From: Histidinibacterium aquaticum
GTDB taxonomy: Bacteria > Pseudomonadota > Alphaproteobacteria > Rhodobacterales > Rhodobacteraceae
Assembly: GCF_008710275.1 (NCBI RefSeq)
Contig: NZ_VYQE01000002.1
Span: 186,001-250,000 of the forward strand
Direction of reading: 5' to 3'
Length of the DNA stretch: 64,000 nucleotides
The stretch's first letter is position 1. Each line of letters begins with the position of its first letter. The notes under the pieces were generated by a model. That model did not search any database. It was given only the letters and a program-made list of their open reading frames with translations, and was not told the origin of the DNA. A program made the position numbers and the translations under genes. Shown here in pieces: positions 54,174 to 62,489 of the stretch.

Positions 54174-54257
54174 CTTCCGTCGCGGGCCGCTCTTTCTCTT
54201 CCCAATCCGGATCGAAGGTGCCAAGGCCCGGCGGCGGTGCTTGCCCGAGGACGATCC

Positions 54258-55628
54258 ATGAGCGCGATCCGACTGAGAAACTCCCTGAGCCGCGAGGTCG
54301 AGCTCTTCGTCCCGCACGACAGCCGCAACGTGCGGCTCTATGTCTGCGGGCCGACGGTCTACGACCGCGCCCACCTCGGCAACGCGCGGCCGGTCATCGT
54401 CTTCGACACGCTGTTCCGCCTGCTGCGGCGGGTCTACGGCGAGGAGCACGTGACCTACGTCCGCAACTTCACCGACGTCGACGACAAGATCAACGCGCGG
54501 GCGGCGGAGACGGGCCGGGCGATCCGGGACATCACCACCGAGACCATCGGCTGGTACCACCAGGACATGGGCGCGCTCGGCGCGCTGCGTCCCACGCAGG
54601 AGCCGCGGGCGACCGAGTGGATCGGCGCGATGAAGGACATGATCGCGGGGCTCGTCGGCTCCGGCCACGCCTACGAGGCGGAGGGGCACGTGCTCTTCGC
54701 GGTGGAGAGCTACGCCGACTACGGGCGACTCTCGGGGCGCACAGTCGAGGACATGATCGCCGGCGCCCGGGTCGAGGTCGCGCCCTACAAGCGCAACCCC
54801 ATGGACTTCGTGCTCTGGAAGCCCTCGGACGAGGACCAGCCCGGGTGGGAGAGCCCCTGGGGCCGGGGCCGTCCCGGCTGGCACATCGAGTGCTCGGCCA
54901 TGGCCTACGAGCTGCTGGGCGAGAGCTTCGACATCCACGGCGGCGGCAACGACCTGATGTTCCCGCACCACGAGAACGAGATTGCCCAGTCGGCCTGCGC
55001 GCATCCCGGCGGCGGCTTCGCGCGCTACTGGGTGCACAACGAGATGCTGCAGGTCGAGGGCAAGAAGATGTCGAAGTCGCTCGGCAACTTCTTCACCGTG
55101 CGCGACCTCCTGGATGAGGGCATCCCCGGCGAGGTGATCCGGCTGGTGATGCTGGGGACGCATTACTCCAAGCCGATGGACTGGACCGCGAAGAAGCGCG
55201 AGGAGGCCGAGGCGACGCTGCGGAAATGGCGGGCGATGACCGCAGACGTCACGCCCACCGAGGTGGCGCCCGAGGTGCTGGAGGCGCTCTGCGACGACCT
55301 CAATACCGCGGGGGCCATCGCCGAGTTGCACCGGCTGGCGCACGAGGGCGATGCCGGGGGGCTGCTGGCCTCGGCGGAGATGCTGGGGCTGCTTGGACCC
55401 GATCTCGCCGGATGGGAGGCGCTGGAGGTGACCGACGACGCCCGCGCGCTGGTGCAGCGGCTGGTGGACGAGCGGGTCGCGGCGCGCAAGGCGAAGGATT
55501 TCGCCCGGGCGGACGCCTTGCGCGACGGGCTCGCGGCGGCGGGCGTCGCGGTGAAGGACACCGGCGGTGGGGTGGAATGGGAGCTCACGCCCAAGTTCGA
55601 CCCGGCCCGGCTGGAGGGGCTGAGGTGA
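54258..55628 (+). CDS. cysS: Cysteinyl-tRNA synthetase
   Basis: The 456-residue class I synthetase has [28 protein letters not shown] (with C-x-HIGH-type motif), [39 protein letters not shown] (zinc site with Cys and His) and [12 protein letters not shown]. It charges tRNA-Cys. I chose ATG 54258; an ATG at 54237 lacks conserved residues. The tail from about residue 380 is the normal DALR/tRNA-binding part. It is followed by a repeat and cimA. Confidence 0.95.
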   Translation: MSAIRLRNSLSREVELFVPHDSRNVRLYVCGPTVYDRAHLGNARPVIVFDTLFRLLRRVYGEEHVTYVRNFTDVDDKINARAAETGRAIRDITTETIGWYHQDMGALGALRPTQEPRATEWIGAMKDMIAGLVGSGHAYEAEGHVLFAVESYADYGRLSGRTVEDMIAGARVEVAPYKRNPMDFVLWKPSDEDQPGWESPWGRGRPGWHIECSAMAYELLGESFDIHGGGNDLMFPHHENEIAQSACAHPGGGFARYWVHNEMLQVEGKKMSKSLGNFFTVRDLLDEGIPGEVIRLVMLGTHYSKPMDWTAKKREEAEATLRKWRAMTADVTPTEVAPEVLEALCDDLNTAGAIAELHRLAHEGDAGGLLASAEMLGLLGPDLAGWEALEVTDDARALVQRLVDERVAARKAKDFARADALRDGLAAAGVAVKDTGGGVEWELTPKFDPARLEGLR

Positions 55629-55630
55629 GC

Positions 55631-55713
55631 GCCCGGGCCCGGACCGGGGAGGGGGGCTGTCCGCCCCCCGTCCGCTGCGCGGACTCCCCCCGAGGATATT
55701 TGACCCCAGAAGA
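55631..55713 (+). repeat. GC-rich intergenic repeat, copy C
   Basis: It holds GGGGGGCTGTCCGCCCCCC and GTCCGCTGCGCGGACTCC and ends CCCCCCGAGGATATTTGACCCCAGAAG. The last bases give GAAGGAGGGG, which serves as ribosome site for cimA at 55726. Confidence 0.65.
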
Positions 55714-55725
55714 AGGAGGGGAGCG

Positions 55726-57351
55726 GTGAAGGAACGGCTCTATCTCTTCGACACCACGCTGCGCGATGGGCAGCAGACCCAGGGCGTGGATTTCTCCACC
55801 GGAGAGAAGCGCAAGATCGCGGGGCTGCTGGATGCGCTCGGGGTCGACTACATCGAGGGCGGCTGGCCGGGGGCGAACCCCACCGACAGCGACTTCTTCG
55901 AGGACGCGCCGAAGACGCGCGCGACGATGACCGCCTTCGGCATGACCAAGCGGGCCGGGCGGTCGGCCGAGAACGACGACGTGCTGGCGGCGGTCCTCAA
56001 CGCGGGGACGCCCTCGGTCTGCCTCGTGGGCAAGACGCACGACTTCCACGTCGAGCGGGCGCTGGGGATCACGCTTGAGGAGAACCGCGAGAACATCCGG
56101 GCCTCGGTCGCGCATGTGAAGGCGCAGGGGCGCGAGGCGCATCTGGACGCCGAGCACTTCTTCGACGGGTGGAAGGCGAACCGCGTCTACGCGCTCTCCT
56201 GCCTCATGGCCGCGCTCGAGGGCGGGGCGGACTGGGTGGTGCTCTGCGACACCAACGGCGGCACGCTGCCCGCCGAGATCGGGCGGATCGTGGGCGAAGT
56301 GATCGCGGCAGGCGTGCCGGGGGGGAAGCTCGGCATCCATTGCCACAACGACACCGAGACGGCGGTGGCGGGCTCGCTCGCCGCGGTGGAGGCCGGGGCG
56401 CGGCAGATCCAGGGGACGCTCAACGGGCTGGGCGAGCGCTGCGGCAACGCCAATCTCACCACGTTGATCCCGACGCTGCTGCTCAAGGAGCCCTATGCCA
56501 GCCGCTACGAGACCGGCGTCTCGGTTGAGGCGCTGAAGGGGCTGCGCCGGGCCAGCCGGACACTGGACGAGCTGCTGAACCGGGTGCCGATGAAACAGGC
56601 GCCCTACGTCGGCGCCTCGGCCTTCGCGCACAAGGCGGGGCTGCACGCCAGCGCGATCCTCAAGGACCCCACGACCTACGAGCACATCGACCCCGCCCTC
56701 GTCGGCAACGAGCGGGTCGTGCCGATGTCGAACCAGGCCGGGCAGTCGAACCTGCGGCACCGGCTGGAGGAGGTGGGCATCGAGGTCGATCGCGGCGACG
56801 CGCGGCTCGGGCAGCTGCTGGACCTCGTGAAGACGCGCGAGGCGCAGGGCTATGCCTACGACAGCGCCCAGGCCTCCTTCGAGCTGCTGGCGCGCGAGGA
56901 ACTGGGGCTGATGACGCACCACTTCTTCGACGTGGAGCGCTACCGGGTGATCTCGGAGCGGCGGCGCAACGCCAAGGGCGAGCTGGTGATCGTCTCGGAG
57001 GCGGTGGTGACCGTGGCCCTGGCGGGCGGGGGGCAGACGACTTCCTTCTACCAGAACGAGAACCCGACGGAGCAGGAGGACGCGGGCCCGGTCAACGCGC
57101 TCTCGGTGGCGCTGTCGAAGGACCTCGGGCCCTACCAGGAGCTGATCGACGACTGGCGGCTGGTGGACTTCAAGGTGCGGATCACAAACGGCGGCACCGA
57201 GGCCGTGACCCGGGTCATCATCGACAGCGAGGACGGGCAGGGCCGGCGCTGGTCGACGGTGGGGGTCTCGGCCAACATAGTCGACGCCTCCTTCGACGCG
57301 CTGGTCGACGCGATCCGCTGGAAGCTCCTGCGCGACGGGGCGACGGGGTGA
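55726..57351 (+). CDS. cimA: Citramalate synthase
   Basis: The 541-residue enzyme of the isopropylmalate synthase family joins pyruvate and acetyl-CoA to citramalate for isoleucine synthesis. The signature is LYLFDTTLRDGQQTQGVDFSTGEKRKIAGLLDALGVDYIEGGWPGANPTD, and GIHCHNDTETAVAGSLAAVEAGARQIQGTLNGLGERCGNANL follows. The C-terminal part (about 410-541) is the regulatory LeuA-type domain that may bind isoleucine. The start is the GTG at 55726 with GGAGG. A 2-isopropylmalate synthase is less likely given the long N-terminal match. Confidence 0.9.
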   Translation: MKERLYLFDTTLRDGQQTQGVDFSTGEKRKIAGLLDALGVDYIEGGWPGANPTDSDFFEDAPKTRATMTAFGMTKRAGRSAENDDVLAAVLNAGTPSVCLVGKTHDFHVERALGITLEENRENIRASVAHVKAQGREAHLDAEHFFDGWKANRVYALSCLMAALEGGADWVVLCDTNGGTLPAEIGRIVGEVIAAGVPGGKLGIHCHNDTETAVAGSLAAVEAGARQIQGTLNGLGERCGNANLTTLIPTLLLKEPYASRYETGVSVEALKGLRRASRTLDELLNRVPMKQAPYVGASAFAHKAGLHASAILKDPTTYEHIDPALVGNERVVPMSNQAGQSNLRHRLEEVGIEVDRGDARLGQLLDLVKTREAQGYAYDSAQASFELLAREELGLMTHHFFDVERYRVISERRRNAKGELVIVSEAVVTVALAGGGQTTSFYQNENPTEQEDAGPVNALSVALSKDLGPYQELIDDWRLVDFKVRITNGGTEAVTRVIIDSEDGQGRRWSTVGVSANIVDASFDALVDAIRWKLLRDGATG

Positions 57352-57455
57352 GCCGTCCGGAGGCGGACCCGGCCGGGAAAACAGGGGGGCGGGCCCGACC
57401 GGGCATGGCCTCGCGGCCCGGGCGGTCTAGCTTTCGCAGAGGAAAGGAAGCCCCG

Positions 57456-57863
57456 ATGAAGACAGGCCTCGCCGCCCTCAGCCTGCTTGTCCTGCTCGCC
57501 GCCTGCGGCCGCGAGCCGCCGGTGCCCTACGTCCGGCTCATCACCGGCGAGGCGCCGGAGGGGCCGGTCCGCGTGACGATCTTCGCGACCGACCAGGCGG
57601 AGATCGGCGTCGGCACCCGCAAGGGCGTCCGCGCGCTGCCCGAGGGCAGCTACGCCCGCGCCCGCGCCCTGGTCGAGCGTGACTTCCCCCGCATCTTCTC
57701 CCGCCAGGCCGCGTTGCGGGAGGCGCGGGATTGTCCCGACGTGGGCGAGGCCACGGTACAGGCGCAGCCTGCCGCCTCGGGGATCGCCGCCGTGGGCTGG
57801 AGCTGCGGCGAGGACGGCGTTCTCGCGCTGGTGGAAGAGCTGCGCGCGATCGTGCCGCGATGA
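57456..57863 (+). CDS. Small lipoprotein, unknown
   Basis: The 135-residue protein starts MKTGLAALSLLVLLAACGREPPVPYVRL, with lipobox LAAC. The rest (VRVTIFATDQAEIGVGTRKGVRALPEGSYARARALVERDFPRIFSRQA) has no family I recognise; a pair of cysteines (RDCPDV and WSCGED) may form a disulphide. AGGAAAGGAAG precedes the ATG. Its stop overlaps the start of the next gene. Confidence 0.65.
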   Translation: MKTGLAALSLLVLLAACGREPPVPYVRLITGEAPEGPVRVTIFATDQAEIGVGTRKGVRALPEGSYARARALVERDFPRIFSRQAALREARDCPDVGEATVQAQPAASGIAAVGWSCGEDGVLALVEELRAIVPR

Positions 57864-58630
57864 CCCTTCAGGCCTGTGCCGAACTCGTCGAACGGGGCGA
57901 TCCCGTGCGGTTTCTCGCCGCCATGTCCTGCCCGCCGCCCGCGCGCGAGGTGCTCTTTCCGCTTTATGCCTTCAACGTCGAGGTCTCCCGCGCGCCCTAC
58001 CTCACGCAGGAGCCGATGATCGCCGAGATGCGGCTGCAGTGGTGGCGCGACGCGCTGGAGGAGATCGGCGCGGGCAAGCCGCCGCGCGCCCACGAGGTGG
58101 CCCAGCCCCTCTCGGAGGTGATCCGGTCCGCCGGGCTTTCGGTGGCGCTGCTCGATTCGGTGCCGGTGGCCCGCCGCTGGGACGTCTGGGCGGAGCCCTT
58201 CGAGGACGAGGCGGCCTTTCGAGACCACCTGGAGCGGGTCGCGGGGGACCTGGCCTGGGCCTCGGCGCTCGCGCTCGGCGCCCGTCCGGAGGACGAGGCG
58301 GGCGTTCGGGACGGGGCCTGGGCGGCGGGCCTCGCCCGGTGGTTCGAGGCCGTGCCGGAGATGGAGGCCCGTGGGCTGAAGCCCCTGGCCGATGGCCGCC
58401 CCGAGGCCGTGGCCGGGCTGGCCCGCGAGGGGCTCGAACGGCTGGCGCGGGCGCGGCGGGCCGTGCGCGGCGGACCGGCGGCGCTCGCGCTGCGGCACGG
58501 CTGGGAGACCGGACCGGTCCTCCAGGCGGCGGCGCGGGAGCCTGCGCGGGTCGGCGCGGGCCAACTCGTGCGGTCGGAGTTCCGGAGGAAGCTCGCGCTC
58601 TCCGTCGTGGCGGCGCGGGGGCGTTGGTAG
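57860..58630 (+). CDS. Squalene/phytoene synthase-like protein (NDUFAF6 type)
   Basis: The 256-residue protein has the family fold: DPVRFLAAMSCPPPAREVLFPLYAFNVEVSRAPYLTQEPMIAEMRLQWWRDALEEI. The DxxxD metal motifs of true synthases are not present: here the helix reads QWWRDALEEI, as in the mitochondrial complex I assembly factor NDUFAF6. I infer a non-enzymatic assembly role rather than terpenoid synthesis. It overlaps the lipoprotein gene by four bases. Confidence 0.75.
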   Translation: MTLQACAELVERGDPVRFLAAMSCPPPAREVLFPLYAFNVEVSRAPYLTQEPMIAEMRLQWWRDALEEIGAGKPPRAHEVAQPLSEVIRSAGLSVALLDSVPVARRWDVWAEPFEDEAAFRDHLERVAGDLAWASALALGARPEDEAGVRDGAWAAGLARWFEAVPEMEARGLKPLADGRPEAVAGLAREGLERLARARRAVRGGPAALALRHGWETGPVLQAAAREPARVGAGQLVRSEFRRKLALSVVAARGRW

Positions 58631-58640
58631 GGTGAAAGCG

Positions 58641-58703
58641 GCCGGGTTGAAGCCCGGCCAGCGATTGCCGCTCGACGCCCCGTAGGCCGGGCTTCAGCCC
58701 GGC
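58641..58703. repeat. Pair of inverted REP-like hairpins
   Basis: GCCGGGTTGAAGCCCGGC at 58641-58658 and GCCGGGCTTCAGCCCGGC at 58686-58703 are mirror images of one another with one mismatch. They lie between the stops of the squalene-synthase-like gene (58630) and the MFS gene (58711). This is the usual place and shape of REP elements. Confidence 0.7.
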
Positions 58704-58710
58704 ACCCCGC

Positions 58711-59919
58711 CTACGCCGTCCTGCGTTCGCCGAGCGCCAGCCGGATCAGCGCCGCCCCCGCGAGCATGAGGAAGGGCGCCATGGCGAGGTTCACCGCCGT
58801 CCAGCCCTCTTGCGCGGTGCCGCCCGAGCAGTTCATCAGCCCGCCCGAGGCGAGCGAGGCCAGCGTTACGCAGCCGAAGACGATCATGTCGTTCATGCCC
58901 TGAACCGCGCCGCGCTCCTCGGGCGCATGGGCCGAGGCAAGAAGCGTCGTCGCCCCGATGAAGCCGAAGTTCCAGCCGAGGCCCAGCAACACCAGCGCCC
59001 CGAAAAAGTTGCCGAGCGTCACGCCGGAGAGCGCCACGGCTCCCGCGCCCGCGAGGATCACGAGGCCGGTCGCGATGATCCGCTCCGCCCCGAAGCGGGC
59101 GATCAGGTGGCCGGTGAAGAACGAGGGCACGAACATCGCCAGCACGTGGGCCGAGACGATGTCGTTCGCGCGGGCGGTGGTGAACCCGCAGCCCACCACG
59201 GCGAGCGGGGTCGAGGTCATCACCAGGTTCATCAGCGCGTAGGAGACCATGCCGCAGATCACGGCCGTCAGGATGGTCGGGTTCTTCAGCAGCTCCATCC
59301 GCGAGCGGGCCCGCGGCGCGTCCTTGCGCGGGGGCGGCGGCTTGGGCAGGTCGAGCCCGAAGAAGAGCAGTGCGCCGAGCAGATTGATCGCGATGATCGC
59401 GAGGTAGGTGCCGAGGAAGGGCACCGCGAAACTGGTCTGCACCAGCTTGTTGAGCTGGGGGCCGAGAATCGCCGAGACGAGTCCGCCCGCCATGACGTAG
59501 CTGACCGCCTTGGGGCGGAAGTCCTCCGACGCGCTGTCGGTCGCGGCGAAGCGGTAGAAGCCCTGCGCCGACATGTAGATGCCGGTGAGGTAGCTGCCCG
59601 CGAGCAGCAGCGGGAAGGACCCGATGGAGAGGGCCCAGGCCGCCACGGCCGCCCCCGCCGCGCCGCCCGCGGTGCCGGTCAGGAAGCCGGCCCTGCGTCC
59701 GTGCCGCTGCATGAGCGGCGAGATCCAGGGCGCGGTCGTCATCGAGCCGAAGACGATGAGCGAGATCGGGAGGGTGGCAAGACAGGGGTTGGGGCTCAGC
59801 ATGCCGCCCGCGAGCCCGCCCACCACGAAGATCATCGGCATCTGCGCGCCGATAAGGGCCTGCGCGGCCACGAGGATTCCCACGTTGCGGAAGGCGCGTC
59901 TGTCGTCGGTCCGGTCCAT
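58711..59919 (-). CDS. Major facilitator superfamily transporter
   Basis: The 402-residue protein has about twelve predicted membrane helices. The first loop carries LMQRHGRRAGFLTGT, a variant of the MFS motif A between helices 2 and 3, and a second copy is in HLIARFGAERIIATG. The middle loop is proline- and basic-rich (LPKPPPPRKDAPRARSRMEL). The substrate is unknown. It is followed on the same strand side by cobB with only 26 bases between starts and stops. Confidence 0.85.
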   Translation of the reverse strand: MDRTDDRRAFRNVGILVAAQALIGAQMPMIFVVGGLAGGMLSPNPCLATLPISLIVFGSMTTAPWISPLMQRHGRRAGFLTGTAGGAAGAAVAAWALSIGSFPLLLAGSYLTGIYMSAQGFYRFAATDSASEDFRPKAVSYVMAGGLVSAILGPQLNKLVQTSFAVPFLGTYLAIIAINLLGALLFFGLDLPKPPPPRKDAPRARSRMELLKNPTILTAVICGMVSYALMNLVMTSTPLAVVGCGFTTARANDIVSAHVLAMFVPSFFTGHLIARFGAERIIATGLVILAGAGAVALSGVTLGNFFGALVLLGLGWNFGFIGATTLLASAHAPEERGAVQGMNDMIVFGCVTLASLASGGLMNCSGGTAQEGWTAVNLAMAPFLMLAGAALIRLALGERRTA

Positions 59920-59945
59920 GTCGCTGCGTTAGACCCTGGCCGCGG

Positions 59946-61202
59946 TCACGGCAAGACGCGGTCGATCAGATGGGCGAAGGAGCCGCAGACCCGGCCCTGT
60001 CTCAGGCCCATGGGCGGCAGGTCGGTGCCTTCCGCATCCGTGGCCTCGAAGAGCGGGTCGCCCTCCGCGCGGAGCGTCGTGGCGTAGTGGAACTCGTGCG
60101 CCGCCCAGGTGCCGGGCAGGGGGCCGCCGCGCGCGGTCAGGCGACGGTATCCGAGGTGCAGGCGGCGCTCGGCGAAGGAGGTTTCGAGCCGGAGGAGGCC
60201 GGCCATGCGGTGGGTCTCGCCCTCGGCATCGGTCAGGGTCTCGCCGAGGACCATGTACCCGCCGCATTCGCCGTAGATCGCGCGATCCCGGAGGCTCTGC
60301 TGGAAGGCGGAGTTCGCGGCGATCCGTCCGGCGTGCAGCTCGGGGTAGCCGCCCGGGAGGATGACGAGATCGGCCCCGGGGGCGGGGTCGTCCGCCAGGG
60401 GCGAGAAGGGACGGATTTCCGCCCCCTGCGCTCGCCAGTCGTCGAGCAGGTGGGGGTAGGCGAAGGCGAAGGCCGCGTCCCGGGCGAGGGCGATCGTCTG
60501 GGCGGGTGGCGGCACGCGCCGTGCCGGTGGAGCCTCCGGCAGGGGCGCAGCGAGAGCGGTGAGACTGTCGAGGTCGAGGGATTGCTCCACGAGGTCCGCG
60601 GCGCGGTCGAGAAAGGCCTCGAGGTCGGGCCGCTCCTGCGCCTGCACGAGACCCAGGTGCCGCGAGGGATGCGCGAGGTCCGGGGTCCGCCGCAGGGCGC
60701 CGAGCACCGGCAGGCCCGTCGGGGCGAGCGCGCGCCGGAGCAGGCGCTCGTGCCGGTCGGAGCCGGTCCGGTTGAGGATCACGCCCGCCACGCGGACGCG
60801 CGGGTCGAAGTCGCGGAAACCCTGGACAAGCGGCGCGGCCGACTGAGCCATGCGGGCGGCGTCGAGGACGAGGATGACCGGAAGGCCGAGCTGGCGGGCA
60901 AGGTCGGCGGTGGCGCCGGTTCCGTCTGCGGCGGCGTCGAAGAGGCCCATGGCCCCTTCGACCACCAGCAGCCCGTCACCCGCGGCAAGCGCGGCGATCC
61001 GGTCGGGCGTCATCGCCCAGGCGTCGAGGTTCGGGCAGGGCCGCCCGCAGGCCGCCTCGTGGAAGCGCGGGTCGATGTAATCCGGCCCGGACTTGGCGGC
61101 GCGGACGGGCGCGCCCCGACGGGTCAGCGCACGGAGCAGGCCGAGCGTGAGGGTGGTCTTGCCGGCGCCGGACGCGGGGGCGGAGAGGATCAGGCCGGAC
61201 AT
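59946..61202 (-). CDS. cobB: Cobyrinate a,c-diamide synthase
   Basis: The 418-residue enzyme amidates hydrogenobyrinic or cobyrinic acid with glutamine and ATP. The N-terminal P-loop is SGLILSAPASGAGKTTLTLGLLRAL, and the C-terminal class I glutamine amidotransferase domain has the nucleophile Cys in IYGECGGYMVLGE and the His in WAAHEFHYAT. Length is normal for CobB (about 430). It lies downstream of cobA on the same strand, with 185 bases between. Confidence 0.92.
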   Translation of the reverse strand: MSGLILSAPASGAGKTTLTLGLLRALTRRGAPVRAAKSGPDYIDPRFHEAACGRPCPNLDAWAMTPDRIAALAAGDGLLVVEGAMGLFDAAADGTGATADLARQLGLPVILVLDAARMAQSAAPLVQGFRDFDPRVRVAGVILNRTGSDRHERLLRRALAPTGLPVLGALRRTPDLAHPSRHLGLVQAQERPDLEAFLDRAADLVEQSLDLDSLTALAAPLPEAPPARRVPPPAQTIALARDAAFAFAYPHLLDDWRAQGAEIRPFSPLADDPAPGADLVILPGGYPELHAGRIAANSAFQQSLRDRAIYGECGGYMVLGETLTDAEGETHRMAGLLRLETSFAERRLHLGYRRLTARGGPLPGTWAAHEFHYATTLRAEGDPLFEATDAEGTDLPPMGLRQGRVCGSFAHLIDRVLP

Positions 61203-61387
61203 GAGGGGCGGGTTTTAAGGTGTTGTTGTAGAGAGGTTTTCACGAAGGTGCGGGTGCTCTGCACTTTCCCGGGACGAACTTGCCTGCGCCGCCCGGTGCG
61301 ACGTTCGCGCGATGCCTTAGGAGCGCATTCTAAATATCGAAAAGTAAGTAAAAAAACGGATTCCCCGGGTTGTTCTGCCGCCCGCGC

Positions 61388-62230
61388 TCACGCGCTTTCG
61401 GCGGGACGTCCGCGGCCGAGCGGGTCGGTGTCGCGCGGGGCGAGGCCGCGGGCCATGGCCTGCCAGTCCAGCGCCTGGCGCATGAGGACGGAGCGGCCGA
61501 CGCAGATGATCGCGGGCGGCTCGAGCCCGCTCTCCGCGATGTCCTCGACGACCGTGCCGAGCGTGGTCTCGAGAACCTGCTGGTCCGGCGTCGTCGCGGT
61601 GCAGACCACGGCCACCGGCTCCGAGGCGGGCCGTCCGGCGTCGCGCAGCGCCTCGGCGATGGGCGCGATGTGCTTCATGCCCATGTAGATGACGATGACC
61701 CCGCTCGCGCGCGAGATTGCCTCCCAGTCGAGCGAGAGCGGCGTCTCCCCGGTCTGGTCGTGGCCGGTGACGAAGGTCACCGACTGGTTCACGTCGCGGT
61801 GGGTCACGGGAATCCCCGCGTAGGCAAGCCCGCCGATGCCCGCCGAGATGCCGGGCACGATGCGGATCGGCACGCCGTGCTGCACGAGGGTCTGGCCCTC
61901 CTCGCCGCCGCGACCGAAGACGAAGGGATCGCCGCCCTTGAGCCGCAGGACGCGCTTGCCCTGACGGGCGAGGTCGACCAGCAGCAGCGAGATGTCGCGC
62001 TGCTTGGCCGAGGGCTTGCCGCCGCGCTTGCCGGCGTATCGGTGCTCGGCCTGCGGTGCCCAGGCGAGGATCGCTTCGGAGACGAGGGCGTCGTAGACCA
62101 CGACGTCGGCCTGGCGGAGCGCGTTGAGCGCATGCAGCGTCAGCAGGCCCGGATCGCCGGGTCCCGCTCCGCAGAGCCAGACCCATCCGGGCTGCATCTC
62201 GGGCCAGTCGTGGTCGGGCAGCGCTGTCAT
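61388..62230 (-). CDS. cobA: Uroporphyrinogen-III C-methyltransferase
   Basis: The 280-residue enzyme methylates uroporphyrinogen III to precorrin-2 using S-adenosylmethionine. The signature is GPGDPGLLTLHALNALRQADVVVYDALVS at the N terminus and LRLKGGDPFVFGRGGEE near residue 100. It lacks the extra CysG domains for siroheme, so it is the single-function CobA type. It acts early in the cobalamin pathway, before cobB. Confidence 0.93.
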   Translation of the reverse strand: MTALPDHDWPEMQPGWVWLCGAGPGDPGLLTLHALNALRQADVVVYDALVSEAILAWAPQAEHRYAGKRGGKPSAKQRDISLLLVDLARQGKRVLRLKGGDPFVFGRGGEEGQTLVQHGVPIRIVPGISAGIGGLAYAGIPVTHRDVNQSVTFVTGHDQTGETPLSLDWEAISRASGVIVIYMGMKHIAPIAEALRDAGRPASEPVAVVCTATTPDQQVLETTLGTVVEDIAESGLEPPAIICVGRSVLMRQALDWQAMARGLAPRDTDPLGRGRPAESA

Positions 62231-62489
62231 GGGGTCGTTATGGATCTTTCCGACCGCGCGGGAAAGCCGCGATGCGACCGGGACGCGGCGCTGTGCGACC
62301 TCGGCGCGGCGCCAGAGTTCTGCAAGAATTCATCCACGTCGTGCCGACATCCGATGCGTCTGTCGCCCTCAACCGCGACCGCGCCAGCCCTGTCGGGCGT
62401 CCCTGACGACCGGACCTGCTCACGTATCCGTGCTGGATGACCGCTGCCCCGGACCTAGGTGCCCCGGGATCATTGCAGAAAGGTCTCGG

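Noticed and set aside
54174-54257. Classical transcription attenuator terminator between the Cys-rich leader and cysS
   Set aside because: No stable hairpin followed by a T-run could be seen, so only the leader peptide itself is claimed.
61203-61387. Possible cobalamin riboswitch ahead of cobB
   Set aside because: The gap is AT-rich with no conserved cobalamin-riboswitch core that I can find; a TAGAAT -10-like box suggests a plain promoter.
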